Assembly (NCBI GenBank): GCA_016287765.1
Contig: JAEEWS010000018.1
Span: 1-44,559 of the forward strand
Length of the DNA stretch: 44,559 nt
Direction of reading: 5' to 3'
Source of the DNA: Lachnospiraceae bacterium
GTDB lineage: Bacteria; Bacillota_A; Clostridia; Lachnospirales; Lachnospiraceae
Of this stretch, positions 23,620 through 32,900 are shown piece by piece. Both the position numbers and the translations under genes were made by a program. A model generated the notes under the pieces. It was not told the origin of the DNA. It searched no databases and saw nothing but the letters and a program-made list of their open reading frames with translations. Numbering within the stretch: the stretch's first letter is position 1; every line of letters starts with the position of its first letter.

Positions 23620-24492
23620 TTATCTTTTTATGGCCAGCTCAGCAAGCTTCGCGCATCCCAAAATGCCCTGGTTATCGTTAAGAGTCGGCGGAACTATGTA
23701 TTGATCTATGGATCCGAGCTCTTTAGTGTTAATGTAGCCGTTTAAAAGTTCCAGAGTTTTTTTACGGATGATGGGGAACAGCTGTTCCTGATGCATTACA
23801 CCGCCTCCCAGAACTATCTTTTTGGGGGACAGGATCATGATATAATTTACCAGAGCCTTGGCAATGTACTCTGCCTCCAGTTCCCAGACTTCAGGCACAT
23901 CCGCAAGTTCTTTGGCGCTTTTCCCGTAACGCTTTTCGATGGCGGGACCTGCTGCCAGACCTTCAAAGCAGGTGCGGTGATAGGGACAGTTGCCCTCAAA
24001 AGGATCGTTGGGGTTCATGGAGAGCAGGATGTGACCTGCTTCGGGATGAAGCATTCCGTGAAGGAGTTTTCCGTTGGAAAGCACACCCACGCCAACACCC
24101 GTTCCGATGGTAATGTATATGCCGTCGGAAAGACCCTGCATGCAGCCGAAGGAAGCTTCTCCCAGGGCAGCGGCATTTACGTCCGTGTCAAAACCGATGG
24201 GAATATTCAGGGCTTCCTTAAATGCCCCAAGGATGTTATAATCCCTCCATGCAAGTTTAGGTGTGGAAGTAATGTATCCGTAGGTGGGTGAAGTCTCATC
24301 AAGATCTGCGGGACCGAAGGTACCTATGCCCAGTGCATCGGGCTTCCATTTTGAAAACCATTCTATAAGGACAGGCATTGTTTTTTCGGGGGTTTCCGTA
24401 GGGAAAGAGGCCCTTTCCAAAATATCACCTTTTTCGTTGATCACAGCGACCACCATCTTTGTGCCGCCTGCTTCAAGTGCTCCGTAAAGCAT
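23620..24492 (-). CDS. scrK: ROK-family fructokinase
   Basis: The start at 24492 is chosen because GGAGG precedes it on this strand and MLYGALEAGGTK is the ROK N-terminus. A longer frame to 24567 lacks support. The 290-residue protein has the phosphate loop GALEAGGTK, the catalytic Asp104 in DTDVNAAALGE, and a second ATP loop ITIGTGVGVGV. The zinc site uses H154 (EAGHILL) and C169-P-Y-H172-R-T-C175, then FEGLAAGPAI. This zinc layout is typical of fructokinases such as B. subtilis GmuE/YdhR. The product phosphorylates fructose. It stands alone on the minus strand, with a methyltransferase starting divergently. Confidence 0.88.
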   Translation of the reverse strand: MLYGALEAGGTKMVVAVINEKGDILERASFPTETPEKTMPVLIEWFSKWKPDALGIGTFGPADLDETSPTYGYITSTPKLAWRDYNILGAFKEALNIPIGFDTDVNAAALGEASFGCMQGLSDGIYITIGTGVGVGVLSNGKLLHGMLHPEAGHILLSMNPNDPFEGNCPYHRTCFEGLAAGPAIEKRYGKSAKELADVPEVWELEAEYIAKALVNYIMILSPKKIVLGGGVMHQEQLFPIIRKKTLELLNGYINTKELGSIDQYIVPPTLNDNQGILGCAKLAELAIKR

Positions 24493-24632
24493 ATGTTTCC
24501 TCCGTTTCTTCACTTTAAAAAGTCGGGAAGCGTATCCTTCCCGCCTGCATGTTTGAGATTGTATCACAAAGAGTTAAAAAACACTATAATAATTAATATA
24601 GAAATAAAGTAAAGTATAAAAGGATACCACGT

Positions 24633-25409
24633 ATGGAAAAATATACCGGCTTTTCAGCCTGCTACGAAAAATTCATGGATAACATCCCCTACGACGAGTG
24701 GGCGGAATACCTGGTCATGCTCCTTAAGAAGTACGGAGTGAAGGAGGGCCTGGTGTGCGAGCTGGGCTGCGGCACGGGAAGCATTACCAGAAGGCTTTCC
24801 AAAGCGGGCTATGACATGATAGGCATAGATGTGTCCTCCGACATGCTGGAAGTGGCCATGTACGACCATATGGATGAGAATAACGGTATACTCTACCTTA
24901 ATCAGGATATGAGAGAAATGGAACTCTACGGAACCGTGGGAGCTTTTGTCTGTGTCTGTGACAGCATGAACTACCTGCTTACGGAGGAGGATCTTTTGAA
25001 GACCTTCCGTCTTGCCAATAACTATCTTGAAGCAGGAGGAGTTTTCATCTTTGATATGAAAACGGAGTATGAGTTTGGAGTCAAGATGGGGAATCGCACC
25101 ATTGTGGATAACAGAGAGGACGGAACCCTGATCTGGGAAAACTGCTTCGATCCCCACACCAAAGAGAACAGATATGACATTACGGTTTATGATCAGATAC
25201 CGGAAGAAGAAGGGATCTACGAGAGGATAGACGAGACACACGTCCAGAAAGCCTATGCAATAGAGACCGTTAAGGCTCTTATAGAAAAGGCGGGAATGGA
25301 AACGGTGGCAGTCTTTGATGCTTTCACTCTGGATGCTCCGAAAGCGGACAGCGAGAGACTTTATTATATAGCAAGAGAAAAGAGACAGGAAGGTAAGCTT
25401 TATGTATAA
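24633..25409 (+). CDS. Class I SAM-dependent methyltransferase
   Basis: The 258-residue protein has the class I methyltransferase fold with the SAM motif VCELGCGTGSITRRLSKAGY, where residues 43-50 are ELGCGTGS, followed by IGIDVSSDMLEVA and FVCVCDSMNYL. The first line, YTGFSACYEKFMDNIPYDEW, is a small-molecule methyltransferase-like N-terminal helix found in Clostridia. The substrate is unknown. The end overlaps the hslO start by 8 bp, so it is likely co-translated with Hsp33. There is no zinc or nucleic-acid-binding domain. A TATAAT at 24585 could be part of a promoter, but no good -35 was found. Confidence 0.85.
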   Translation: MEKYTGFSACYEKFMDNIPYDEWAEYLVMLLKKYGVKEGLVCELGCGTGSITRRLSKAGYDMIGIDVSSDMLEVAMYDHMDENNGILYLNQDMREMELYGTVGAFVCVCDSMNYLLTEEDLLKTFRLANNYLEAGGVFIFDMKTEYEFGVKMGNRTIVDNREDGTLIWENCFDPHTKENRYDITVYDQIPEEEGIYERIDETHVQKAYAIETVKALIEKAGMETVAVFDAFTLDAPKADSERLYYIAREKRQEGKLYV

Positions 25410-26280
25410 CGATTATATTATCAGAGGAACAGCGGCAGACGAGCAGGTGAGATTTTTCGCGGCTACCACGAGAAACCTGGTGGAGGAAGCGAGAAAGGCG
25501 CACAACACCAGCCCCGTGGCTACAGCAGCATTGGGAAGACTTATGACGGGCGCTGCCATGATGGGCACCATGATGAAGGGGGACGAGGACCTTCTCACTC
25601 TGGTGATAAAAGGCGACGGTCCCATAGGAGGCCTTACGGTTACCGCCGATTCCATGGGAAGAGTTAAAGGCTATGTGGATAACGGAAATGTGATCCTTCA
25701 CGCAAAGGCCAACGGACATCTGGATGTGGGCGGAGCTGTGGGAAACGGCTTTTTGCAGGTCATCCGCGATACGGGACTTAAAGAGCCCTACGTGGGGCAG
25801 ACCAATCTGATCTCCGGAGAGATAGCCGAGGACCTTACGGTCTATTTTGCCACTTCTGAGCAGGTGCCTTCCGCAGTGGGCCTGGGAGTCCTCATGTCCA
25901 GGGACAATACGGTAAAGCAGGCGGGAGGCTTCATCATCCAGGTGATGCCCGATGCTTCCGAAGAGACCATAAGTCAGCTTGAGCAGAAGCTTACGGAGGT
26001 GACTGACATTTCGGAACTTCTCGATGAGGGCATGACTCCGGAAGAGATCATAGAATATATAATGAAGGGTATGGATCCGGAGATCCTTGAAAGATCCACC
26101 GCAGAATTCTATTGTAACTGCTCCAAACAGAGGATATCCAGAGTCCTTGCGGGCCTCGGCAGAAAAGATCTGGAGGACATCATCAACGAAGGCAAGGACA
26201 TAGAAGTAAATTGCCATTTTTGTGAAAAAACCTACAGGTTTTCTCCGGACGAACTTCGTGAAATCCTTGAAAACGGCTGA
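25402..26280 (+). CDS. hslO: Hsp33-family redox-regulated chaperonin
   Basis: The 292-residue protein is Hsp33. N-terminal DYIIRGTAADEQVRFFAAT and the LGRLMTGAAMMGTMMKGDED region are typical. The C-terminal zinc site has C238-N-C240 in YCNCSKQRI and C271-HF-C274 in CHFCEKTYRF. Under oxidative stress the cysteines form disulfides, zinc is lost, and Hsp33 becomes an active holdase. It is cytoplasmic and complete. The start overlaps the methyltransferase by 8 bp with GGAAGGTAAG in range. purF begins 108 bp later with its own signal. Confidence 0.95.
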   Translation: MYNDYIIRGTAADEQVRFFAATTRNLVEEARKAHNTSPVATAALGRLMTGAAMMGTMMKGDEDLLTLVIKGDGPIGGLTVTADSMGRVKGYVDNGNVILHAKANGHLDVGGAVGNGFLQVIRDTGLKEPYVGQTNLISGEIAEDLTVYFATSEQVPSAVGLGVLMSRDNTVKQAGGFIIQVMPDASEETISQLEQKLTEVTDISELLDEGMTPEEIIEYIMKGMDPEILERSTAEFYCNCSKQRISRVLAGLGRKDLEDIINEGKDIEVNCHFCEKTYRFSPDELREILENG

Positions 26281-26321
26281 TTTTTCTCGCCATGTGAACA
26301 GTAACATAAGTTAAACTAATT

Positions 26322-26350
26322 TTACTGATATGCAAATAATGATTTATAAT
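26322..26350 (+). promoter_or_regulatory. Possible promoter of purF
   Basis: TATAAT at 26345-26350 with TTACTG at 26322-26327 and a 17-bp spacer. The -35 box is poor. I saw no purine riboswitch. Confidence 0.4.
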
Positions 26351-26388
26351 GTGAGCCGGTTATAGAAAATATAAGGAGATTCTACCAA

Positions 26389-27810
26389 ATGGTTTCATCC
26401 TGTGATTTTAACGAACTTCATGAGGAATGCGGCGTTTTCGGAGCCTACGACATCAAGGGCACGGACGTGGCTGCAAGCATCTACTACGGACTTTCGGCTC
26501 TTCAGCACAGAGGTCAGGAAAGCTGCGGTATTGCCGTCAGCGACACCAACGGACCTGAGGGTGTGGTAAAGAGCGTTCGTGACATGGGCCTTGTAAACGA
26601 GGTTTTTAACGCCGATAACATTAAGAACCTTAAGGGTAACATCGGCGTGGGACATGTCAGATATTCCACGGCAGGCGGCAGCGTCAGAGAAAACACCCAG
26701 CCCCTGGTCATAAACTACATTAAAGGTACTCTGGGACTTGCTCACAACGGTAATCTGGTGAACGCACCGGAGCTTAGACGCGAGCTGGCAAGGACCGGCG
26801 CCATCTTCCAGACCACCATCGATACCGAGGTCATCGCGTATCTCATTGCCCGTGAGAGGCTGAATGCCCCTTCTGCGGAAGGCGCTGTGAGAAATGCCAT
26901 GGCTAAGCTTAAAGGCGCATTTTCACTTGTGATCATGAGCCCCCGTAAGCTGATCGGCGCCAGAGATCCCTGGGGTTTCAGACCCTTGTGCATAGGCAGA
27001 CGCGGCAGCACCTACTTCCTGGCATCCGAAAGCTGTGCTCTTGACAGCGTGGACGCTGAGTTTATAAGAGATGTGGAGCCCGGAGAGATCGTTACCATAA
27101 ATTCAGAGGGAGAGATCCTTTCCGAAAAACCCGAAATAAAAGAAAAGACAGCTCATTGTATTTTTGAATATATATATTTTGCAAGACCTGACAGTAAGAT
27201 CGATGATATCTCGGTTTACAATTCCAGGATCATGGCAGGAAGAGTTCTTGCCCAGACAGATCCTGTGGAAGCAGATCTGGTAACGGGAGTTCCCGATTCC
27301 GGAAATGTGGCAGCCATGGGCTTTGCCCTTGAGTCAGGCATTCCTTACGGTATGGCTTTTGTAAAGAACAGCTATGTGGGCAGGACCTTCATTAAGCCCA
27401 AGCAGTCTTCCAGAGAGTCGGGTGTAAGGATCAAGCTGAATGTGCTAAAGGATGCGGTTCAGGGCAAGCGTGTGGTAATGGTGGACGATTCCATAGTCCG
27501 CGGTACCACTTCCGCAAGGATCGTTAAGATGCTTAAGGACGCAGGTGCAAAAGAGGTACATGTAAGGATATCCGCACCTCCCTTCCTTTTCCCCTGCTAT
27601 TTCGGAACCGACATTCCCAGTTCCGACCAGCTGATAGCCTACAAGCATTCCATTGAAGAGATACGTAAGCTGATCGGCGCAGATTCCCTTGTCTTCCTTG
27701 ATACCGGAAGGCTTTCGGAACTGGTAAACGGACAGTTCAACTATTGTGACGCATGCTTCACGGGAAATTATCCCGTAGATCCTCCTACAGAAGATATCAG
27801 AGGCCTGTAA
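26389..27810 (+). CDS. purF: Amidophosphoribosyltransferase
   Basis: PurF transfers the amide of Gln to PRPP, the first step of purine synthesis. The 473-residue protein has an N-terminal propeptide of 13 residues, then C14 in EECGVFG as the catalytic nucleophile after processing. SALQHRGQESCGIAV and the loop LAHNGNL complete the glutaminase domain. The PRPP motif reads VVMVDDSIVRGTTSARI. Cysteines in FLFPCYFG and YCDACFTGNYP mark the Bacillus-type [4Fe-4S] enzyme. AAGGAG lies 10 bp before the start. purB follows after 34 bp, an ordinary purine gene pair. Confidence 0.97.
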   Translation: MVSSCDFNELHEECGVFGAYDIKGTDVAASIYYGLSALQHRGQESCGIAVSDTNGPEGVVKSVRDMGLVNEVFNADNIKNLKGNIGVGHVRYSTAGGSVRENTQPLVINYIKGTLGLAHNGNLVNAPELRRELARTGAIFQTTIDTEVIAYLIARERLNAPSAEGAVRNAMAKLKGAFSLVIMSPRKLIGARDPWGFRPLCIGRRGSTYFLASESCALDSVDAEFIRDVEPGEIVTINSEGEILSEKPEIKEKTAHCIFEYIYFARPDSKIDDISVYNSRIMAGRVLAQTDPVEADLVTGVPDSGNVAAMGFALESGIPYGMAFVKNSYVGRTFIKPKQSSRESGVRIKLNVLKDAVQGKRVVMVDDSIVRGTTSARIVKMLKDAGAKEVHVRISAPPFLFPCYFGTDIPSSDQLIAYKHSIEEIRKLIGADSLVFLDTGRLSELVNGQFNYCDACFTGNYPVDPPTEDIRGL

Positions 27811-27844
27811 GAGGAATAAAATAAACGGATATTGAGGAGATACG

Positions 27845-29278
27845 ATGAAAAAAGACATTTACACATCACCCCTTTCGGAAAGATATGCAAGTAAGGAAAT
27901 GCAGTACATTTTCTCACCCGACATGAAGTTTCGGACCTGGAGAAGACTGTGGATAGCTCTTGCGGAAAGCGAAATGGAGCTGGGACTTAATGTTACACCC
28001 GAGCAGATAGAAGAGCTTAAGAGCCATGCGGAGGATATAAACTACGAAGTGGCCGAAGCAAGAGAGGCTGAAGTAAGACATGACGTTATGAGCCATGTAT
28101 ATGCCTACGGCGTACAGTGCCCGAAGGCAAAACCCATCATCCATCTCGGCGCCACCAGCTGCTATGTGGGCGACAATACGGATATCATCATTATGACAGA
28201 AGGACTTAAGCTGGTAAGAAAGAAGCTTATAAACGTTCTTTCCGAGCTTTCAAAGTTCGCCGACAAATATAAGGAGCTTCCTACTCTTGCCTTCACCCAT
28301 TTCCAGCCCGCTCAGCCCACCACCGTGGGAAAGAGAGCCACACTCTGGATGATGGAACTGGTACTTGACCTTGAAGATCTGGATCATGTGCTTGATAACA
28401 TGATGCTTCTGGGCTCCAAGGGAACTACAGGAACACAGGCCAGCTTCCTTGAACTTTTCGAAGGCGATTACGAAAAGGTAAAGACTCTTGATAAGAAGAT
28501 CGCTGAAAAGATGGGATTCTCCAAGTGCTTCCCCGTATCCGGTCAGACCTATTCCAGAAAGACGGATACCAGAGTCTGCAACATCCTTGCAGGCATTGCG
28601 GCAAGCGCACACAAGTTTTCCAATGACATACGTCTTCTCCAGCACATGAAGGAGATCGAGGAGCCTTTTGAGAAGAAGCAGATCGGTTCTTCCGCCATGG
28701 CTTACAAGAGAAATCCCATGAGAAGTGAGCGTATGGCATCCCTTGCCAGATATGTGATGTGCGAGACCATGAACCCCGCCATCACATCCGCTACACAGTG
28801 GTTTGAGAGAACTCTTGACGATTCTGCCAATAAACGACTTTCTGTTCCGGAAAGCTTTTTGGCTATTGACGGAATCTTAGATTTGTACTTAAATATAGTG
28901 GATGGTCTTGTGGTATATGAAAAAGTCATCGAAAAGCATCTGCGCGCAGAGCTTCCCTTCATGGCAACCGAGAATATCATGATGGATGCCGTTAAGAACG
29001 GAGGGGACAGACAGGAACTTCACGAGAAGATCAGACAGCTTTCCATGGAAGCGGGTAAGAATGTGAAAGTCAACGGTCTTGATAACAATCTCCTGGATCT
29101 GATCGCAGAGGATCCGGCCTTCGGAATGACTGAAGAGAGCCTTGCAAAGTGCATGGATCCTTCACGTTACACCGGTTGTGCTGCTATGCAAACGAGGGAA
29201 TTCATTGATGGGGTCATCGCACCAATATTAAAGGAAAATGCGGATATTCTCGGAATCAAAGCTGAGATTAACGTCTGA
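27845..29278 (+). CDS. purB: Adenylosuccinate lyase
   Basis: The 477-residue protein is PurB, which cleaves SAICAR and adenylosuccinate in purine synthesis. The fumarase/ASL signature GSSAMAYKRNPMRSERM lies near residue 281-295, and HLGATSCYVGDNTD holds conserved catalytic residues. The final TGCAAMQTREFIDGVIAPIL is the family C-terminus. The length (about 475) is that of the longer, human-like type rather than the 430-residue B. subtilis type. TGAGGAG lies 6 bp before the start. It follows purF with a 34-bp gap, so co-transcription is likely. A GH18 gene follows only 6 bp later. Confidence 0.96.
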   Translation: MKKDIYTSPLSERYASKEMQYIFSPDMKFRTWRRLWIALAESEMELGLNVTPEQIEELKSHAEDINYEVAEAREAEVRHDVMSHVYAYGVQCPKAKPIIHLGATSCYVGDNTDIIIMTEGLKLVRKKLINVLSELSKFADKYKELPTLAFTHFQPAQPTTVGKRATLWMMELVLDLEDLDHVLDNMMLLGSKGTTGTQASFLELFEGDYEKVKTLDKKIAEKMGFSKCFPVSGQTYSRKTDTRVCNILAGIAASAHKFSNDIRLLQHMKEIEEPFEKKQIGSSAMAYKRNPMRSERMASLARYVMCETMNPAITSATQWFERTLDDSANKRLSVPESFLAIDGILDLYLNIVDGLVVYEKVIEKHLRAELPFMATENIMMDAVKNGGDRQELHEKIRQLSMEAGKNVKVNGLDNNLLDLIAEDPAFGMTEESLAKCMDPSRYTGCAAMQTREFIDGVIAPILKENADILGIKAEINV

Positions 29279-29284
29279 TGACAA

Positions 29285-30976
29285 ATGAGTAAACAAACAC
29301 GTATAAAGATTATAATAGGTGCAGTGCTGCTGGCGATAATTGCCGTGGCACTGCTTTTGATGTGGAAGAACAAAGAGGATGCAGAGAATCTGGAGTATGT
29401 AAAAGCGGAGTATATGATCCCCGAAGGGGAAGCCATGCTGATCCTGGAAACCGAGGTTTCCGAGAGCAATGTGCTTAAAAGGGGAGAAAGTCTCTATCTT
29501 CCCTATTCCATTGCCTCCATGCTTAACGACGGATTCTATGATGACGAGGACGAGGACGATAAGACTCTGACCTACGTTCTTCCCGGAGAGATAATAAGGA
29601 TCACCCCCGATCAGAAGTATTACATGAGTAATGATGAAAGGATCTACACCGGGGATCCTGTGTTCATTAAGGAAAATGATACCGACTATATGGATCTTGC
29701 CTTTCTTGCCAAGCTTTCGGACATGACCTACGAGTATCTTACCGGGCCCGACAGGGTCATTATCCACTATGACTGGAAGGATTATCTCTTTTATGAGATG
29801 AAGAACGAAGCTCCCGTACATGTTCGTCCCGATGCCATGAGCGGCATCACGATGAAACTTCCGGAGGGAGAAAAGGTCTATTACATAGGCGGTTACGGAA
29901 ACAACAAAAATGATTTCGTAAAGATCATGACCAAACAGGGGCTTTTCGGATATGTGCAGCGGAAACATATGGGCGGATCGGAGCACATTTATCAGGAATC
30001 CACTTTTGTAGAACCACAGGAAGATCACATTCTTTATGATGAAAAGATAAAGCTGGGCTGGTGGTATGTGGCAAGTACCGGTGGAAATCTAACCTACGAT
30101 GAGTGCACCAGAAATGCAAAGGCAATGAATGTTTTAAGCCCTACCTGGATATCCCTTGCGGATGATGAGGGTAACATAAAGTCCTTCGCGGATATAAAGT
30201 ATGTGGGACGTGCCCACGACGACGGTTTTAAGGTGTGGATCATGGTGGATTTCCCCGACGGAGAAGTGAGCCCTCACCAAAATCTTTCCAGAAATTTTGC
30301 AAGAGACAGACTTATAAAGAATCTTATAGATGAGACTTTAAGCGTTGGGGCAGACGGCATCAACATTGACTTCGAGGCTCTTTCCGTACAGACGGGCGTG
30401 CATTTTGTACAGTTCATTAAGGAACTTTCCGTTCGCTGCCATCTGGCAGGATTGGTGCTTTCCGTGGACAACCTTGTTCCCACTGCCTACACTGCCCACT
30501 ACGATGTGGAAAGTCAGGCAAAATTTGCGGACTATATCGTCCTAATGAGTTATGACGAGCACTATGCAGCAAGCAAGGAAGCAGGTTCCGTTGCATCTAT
30601 AGGCTTTGTCAGGGATGCGGTTACAAAGACAGCCAAGTATTGTGAGCGTTCCCGTATAGTCATGGGACTTCCTTTCTATACCAGGCTTTGGAAGAATTCC
30701 TCCGCAGGTCTCACTTCGGAAGTGCTTTCCATAAATGCCCAGGAAAAGTACATTTCAAAGAATGATCTTAAAAAGAGCTGGGATGAGACTACCTGCCAGA
30801 ACATCATAGATTTTACAGCGGACAATATCCATTACACCATGTGGTGCGAGGACGTTTCCTCCATTACTTATAAATGTGCCGATGCGGTCAGCGGTAACCT
30901 GGGAGGAGTGGCATGTTGGAGACTGAGTCTTGAAACTCCGGAAATTTGGACTATAATAGATCAGTACATTAAGTAA
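29285..30976 (+). CDS. Membrane-anchored glycoside hydrolase family 18 protein with SH3-like domain
   Basis: The 563-residue protein starts with a signal anchor (IIIGAVLLAIIAVALLLMW at about 10-27) and stays outside the cell. Residues about 40-165 are a copper-amine-oxidase-like or stalk region, about 175-235 look like an SH3-type domain (VHVRPDAMSGITMKLPEGEK), and the GH18 barrel begins with KLGWWYVASTGGNL. The catalytic motif DGINIDFE gives D357, D362 and E364 as acid. Related proteins in Firmicutes (YaaH-like) act on peptidoglycan or chitin-like polymers, often in spores. It begins 6 bp after purB and has no own ribosome site, so translation may be coupled. Confidence 0.85.
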   Translation: MSKQTRIKIIIGAVLLAIIAVALLLMWKNKEDAENLEYVKAEYMIPEGEAMLILETEVSESNVLKRGESLYLPYSIASMLNDGFYDDEDEDDKTLTYVLPGEIIRITPDQKYYMSNDERIYTGDPVFIKENDTDYMDLAFLAKLSDMTYEYLTGPDRVIIHYDWKDYLFYEMKNEAPVHVRPDAMSGITMKLPEGEKVYYIGGYGNNKNDFVKIMTKQGLFGYVQRKHMGGSEHIYQESTFVEPQEDHILYDEKIKLGWWYVASTGGNLTYDECTRNAKAMNVLSPTWISLADDEGNIKSFADIKYVGRAHDDGFKVWIMVDFPDGEVSPHQNLSRNFARDRLIKNLIDETLSVGADGINIDFEALSVQTGVHFVQFIKELSVRCHLAGLVLSVDNLVPTAYTAHYDVESQAKFADYIVLMSYDEHYAASKEAGSVASIGFVRDAVTKTAKYCERSRIVMGLPFYTRLWKNSSAGLTSEVLSINAQEKYISKNDLKKSWDETTCQNIIDFTADNIHYTMWCEDVSSITYKCADAVSGNLGGVACWRLSLETPEIWTIIDQYIK

Positions 30977-30997
30977 TTCATGAAATAAGGTGATCTT

Positions 30998-32053
30998 TTG
31001 GAAACCAGAGTAATAAAACTGGACAGAAAAAACATAAAAAAAGAAGATTTTATCGAAGCGGGTGAGATCTTAAGAGCCGGAGGGCTGGTGGCTTTTCCCA
31101 CGGAGACTGTTTACGGTCTGGGAGGAGACGGCCTGAACCCGGATGCTTCAAAGAAGATCTATGCGGCCAAGGGCAGACCTTCCGATAATCCCCTGATCAT
31201 CCACATAGCGGATAAGGAGGATATAATGAAGCTGGCAGTGGACATTCCGGACCTTGCTTGGAAACTGGCGGACAGATTCTGGCCCGGCCCCATGACCATG
31301 ATCCTTAAAAAAGGTCCCGCAGTGCCCAAAGAGACTACGGGAGGTCTTGATACGGTAGCCATCCGTCTTCCTTCCGATGAGATAGCAAGAACATTGATCC
31401 GGGAATCGCAGGTGTTTATCGCGGCACCTTCGGCCAATTCCTCGGGGCGTCCTTCTCCCACAAAGGCAGAGCACGTCATTGAGGACCTTTCCGGAAAGAT
31501 AGATATGATAATAGACGGAGGCTCCTGCGATATAGGTCTTGAGTCTTCCATAATAGACTTAAGCGGCGATAAGCCTTTGATCCTTCGCCCCGGATTTATA
31601 ACCCGTGAAGATTTTGAAGCTGTGGCAGAGGGCGTGGAATATGACAGAGCTGTTATAGCAAAAACTCCCGAAAAGAATGTGGTGGCCAAAGCTCCGGGCA
31701 TGAAGTACAGACACTATGCTCCCAAGGGGACCATTACCATAGTTGAGGGGGACACAGATAAGGTGATCGAAAAGATCAATGCGGAAGTGGCCCTTAACGA
31801 AAGCAGGGGAATTCGTACAGCAGTCATATGCTCGGATGAAAATAAGAGCAGATACAAGTGCAAAAACGTGTACGACTTAGGTTCCAGAAAGCATGAGCTG
31901 GACATTACCTCAAGCCTTTTTGATGTGCTGAGGCAGCTTGACAGCGATGATATCGGGGTGATCTTTGCGGAGAGCTTCGATGAACTCAGACTTTCCCAGG
32001 CCATTATGAACAGACTCCGTAAGGCAGCGGGATATAACACAGTAAGAGTTTAA
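30998..32053 (+). CDS. ywlC: L-threonylcarbamoyladenylate synthase (Sua5/YwlC type)
   Basis: The enzyme makes threonylcarbamoyl-AMP for the t6A37 modification of tRNAs. The 351-residue protein starts with TTG at 30998, with the consensus-like AAGGTGATC just upstream. YrdC-domain motifs are PTETVYGLGGDGLNPDASKK, AKGRPSDNPLIIHI, WPGPMTMIL, and FIAAPSANSSGRPSPTK. After about residue 200 comes the Sua5-specific linker KAPGMKYRHYAPKGTITIVE and a Rossmann-like C-terminal domain. This separates Sua5 from the single-domain TsaC. rpiB follows 60 bp later. Confidence 0.95.
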   Translation: METRVIKLDRKNIKKEDFIEAGEILRAGGLVAFPTETVYGLGGDGLNPDASKKIYAAKGRPSDNPLIIHIADKEDIMKLAVDIPDLAWKLADRFWPGPMTMILKKGPAVPKETTGGLDTVAIRLPSDEIARTLIRESQVFIAAPSANSSGRPSPTKAEHVIEDLSGKIDMIIDGGSCDIGLESSIIDLSGDKPLILRPGFITREDFEAVAEGVEYDRAVIAKTPEKNVVAKAPGMKYRHYAPKGTITIVEGDTDKVIEKINAEVALNESRGIRTAVICSDENKSRYKCKNVYDLGSRKHELDITSSLFDVLRQLDSDDIGVIFAESFDELRLSQAIMNRLRKAAGYNTVRV

Positions 32054-32113
32054 CGGCCGCGGGTCATCCCGGTCGAAACCATATTAAAATAAAAGAAATG
32101 CGAGGAAAAGAAA

Positions 32114-32545
32114 ATGATAGCATTGGGCTGTGATCACGGCGGATACGAACTTATGCAGGAAGTAAAGAAACATCTGGAAGACAGGGGCCTTACCTATAAG
32201 GATTTCGGAACCGATTCCACCGCATCCTGCGATTACCCTGTTTACGCAAAGGCAGTTGCAAAGTCGGTTTTAAGCGGAGAATGTGAGAAGGGCATCCTGA
32301 TCTGCGGAACGGGCATAGGCATTTCCATCACCGCCAACAAGTTTAAGGGCATACGTTGTGCTCTCTGCCACGACTGTTTCTCAGCCGAAGCCACCAGACT
32401 TCACAATGACGCAAACATCCTGGCAATGGGCGGAAGGATCATCGGACCCGGCCATGCTCTTAAAGTAGTGGATACTTTCCTGGATACGCCTTTTTCGGAA
32501 GAAGAGCGTCACAAGAGAAGGATCTCCATGATAGAGATGGAGTGA
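32114..32545 (+). CDS. rpiB: Ribose-5-phosphate isomerase B
   Basis: The 143-residue protein is RpiB, which interconverts ribose 5-phosphate and ribulose 5-phosphate. Active-site residues D7-H8 lie in LGCDHGGYEL, C64 in LICGTGIGISITANKFKG, and H-N in ATRLHNDANILAMGGR. The length is standard. GAGGAAAAGAA lies just before the ATG. Sua5 with RpiB is a common order in Clostridia. It is complete, and is followed by a weak terminator and a repeat array. Confidence 0.95.
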   Translation: MIALGCDHGGYELMQEVKKHLEDRGLTYKDFGTDSTASCDYPVYAKAVAKSVLSGECEKGILICGTGIGISITANKFKGIRCALCHDCFSAEATRLHNDANILAMGGRIIGPGHALKVVDTFLDTPFSEEERHKRRISMIEME

Positions 32546-32553
32546 CCTGAGTG

Positions 32554-32573
32554 ACGACAAATTGTTGTTTTTT
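32554..32573 (+). terminator. Weak terminator after rpiB
   Basis: ACGACA (32554-32559) pairs with TGTTGT (32563-32568), with one G-U pair, over a 3-nt loop and a T run. Confidence 0.4.
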
Positions 32574-32593
32574 CTAAGGAATAAATTCTATTA

Positions 32594-32884
32594 TTTCGAT
32601 GCCCACCGCCTCAAAAATCGCGGGGGCATCGAAAATTTCAAATTTCAAAATCCCGATGCCCTGAATAGCATATTCCCCTGGCCTATGGCATCGGAAATCC
32701 CCAAATTCAAAATCCCGATGCCCTGAATGACTGATTTCAATGACATATGGCATCGGAAATTTCAAAATTAAAAATCCCGATGCCCTAAAGGCCTGATTTC
32801 AATGACATATGGCATCGGAAAATCCAAAAATCAAAATCCCGATGCTCTGAGCCCTGTGAACTGAGGAAAAAGAGCATCGGGATT
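32594..32884. repeat. Array of five hairpin repeats, 62-bp period
   Basis: Stems CCGATGCC/GGCATCGG begin at 32653, 32715 and 32777, with right arms at 32687, 32749 and 32811. Starts and right arms step exactly 62 bp, and the fourth and last unit (32836-32884) has a 14-bp perfect stem AATCCCGATGCTCT with its complement. A leading variant at 32594-32634 has TTTCGATGCCC and its complement plus an inner stem. Loops are about 22-26 nt and well conserved (ATTTCAATGACATAT in two units). It occupies the gap between rpiB and a truncated gene, and I know no named family for it. Confidence 0.85.
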
Positions 32885-32900
32885 CTATAAATTCAATTAA

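Noticed and set aside
26281..26388. Purine or PRPP riboswitch before purF
   Set aside because: The leader is short and AT-rich, and no conserved riboswitch stems or terminator/antiterminator pair is visible.
32594..32884. CRISPR array
   Set aside because: The 62-bp units are conserved over their whole length, including the stretch between stems, so there are no unique spacers, and no cas genes are present.
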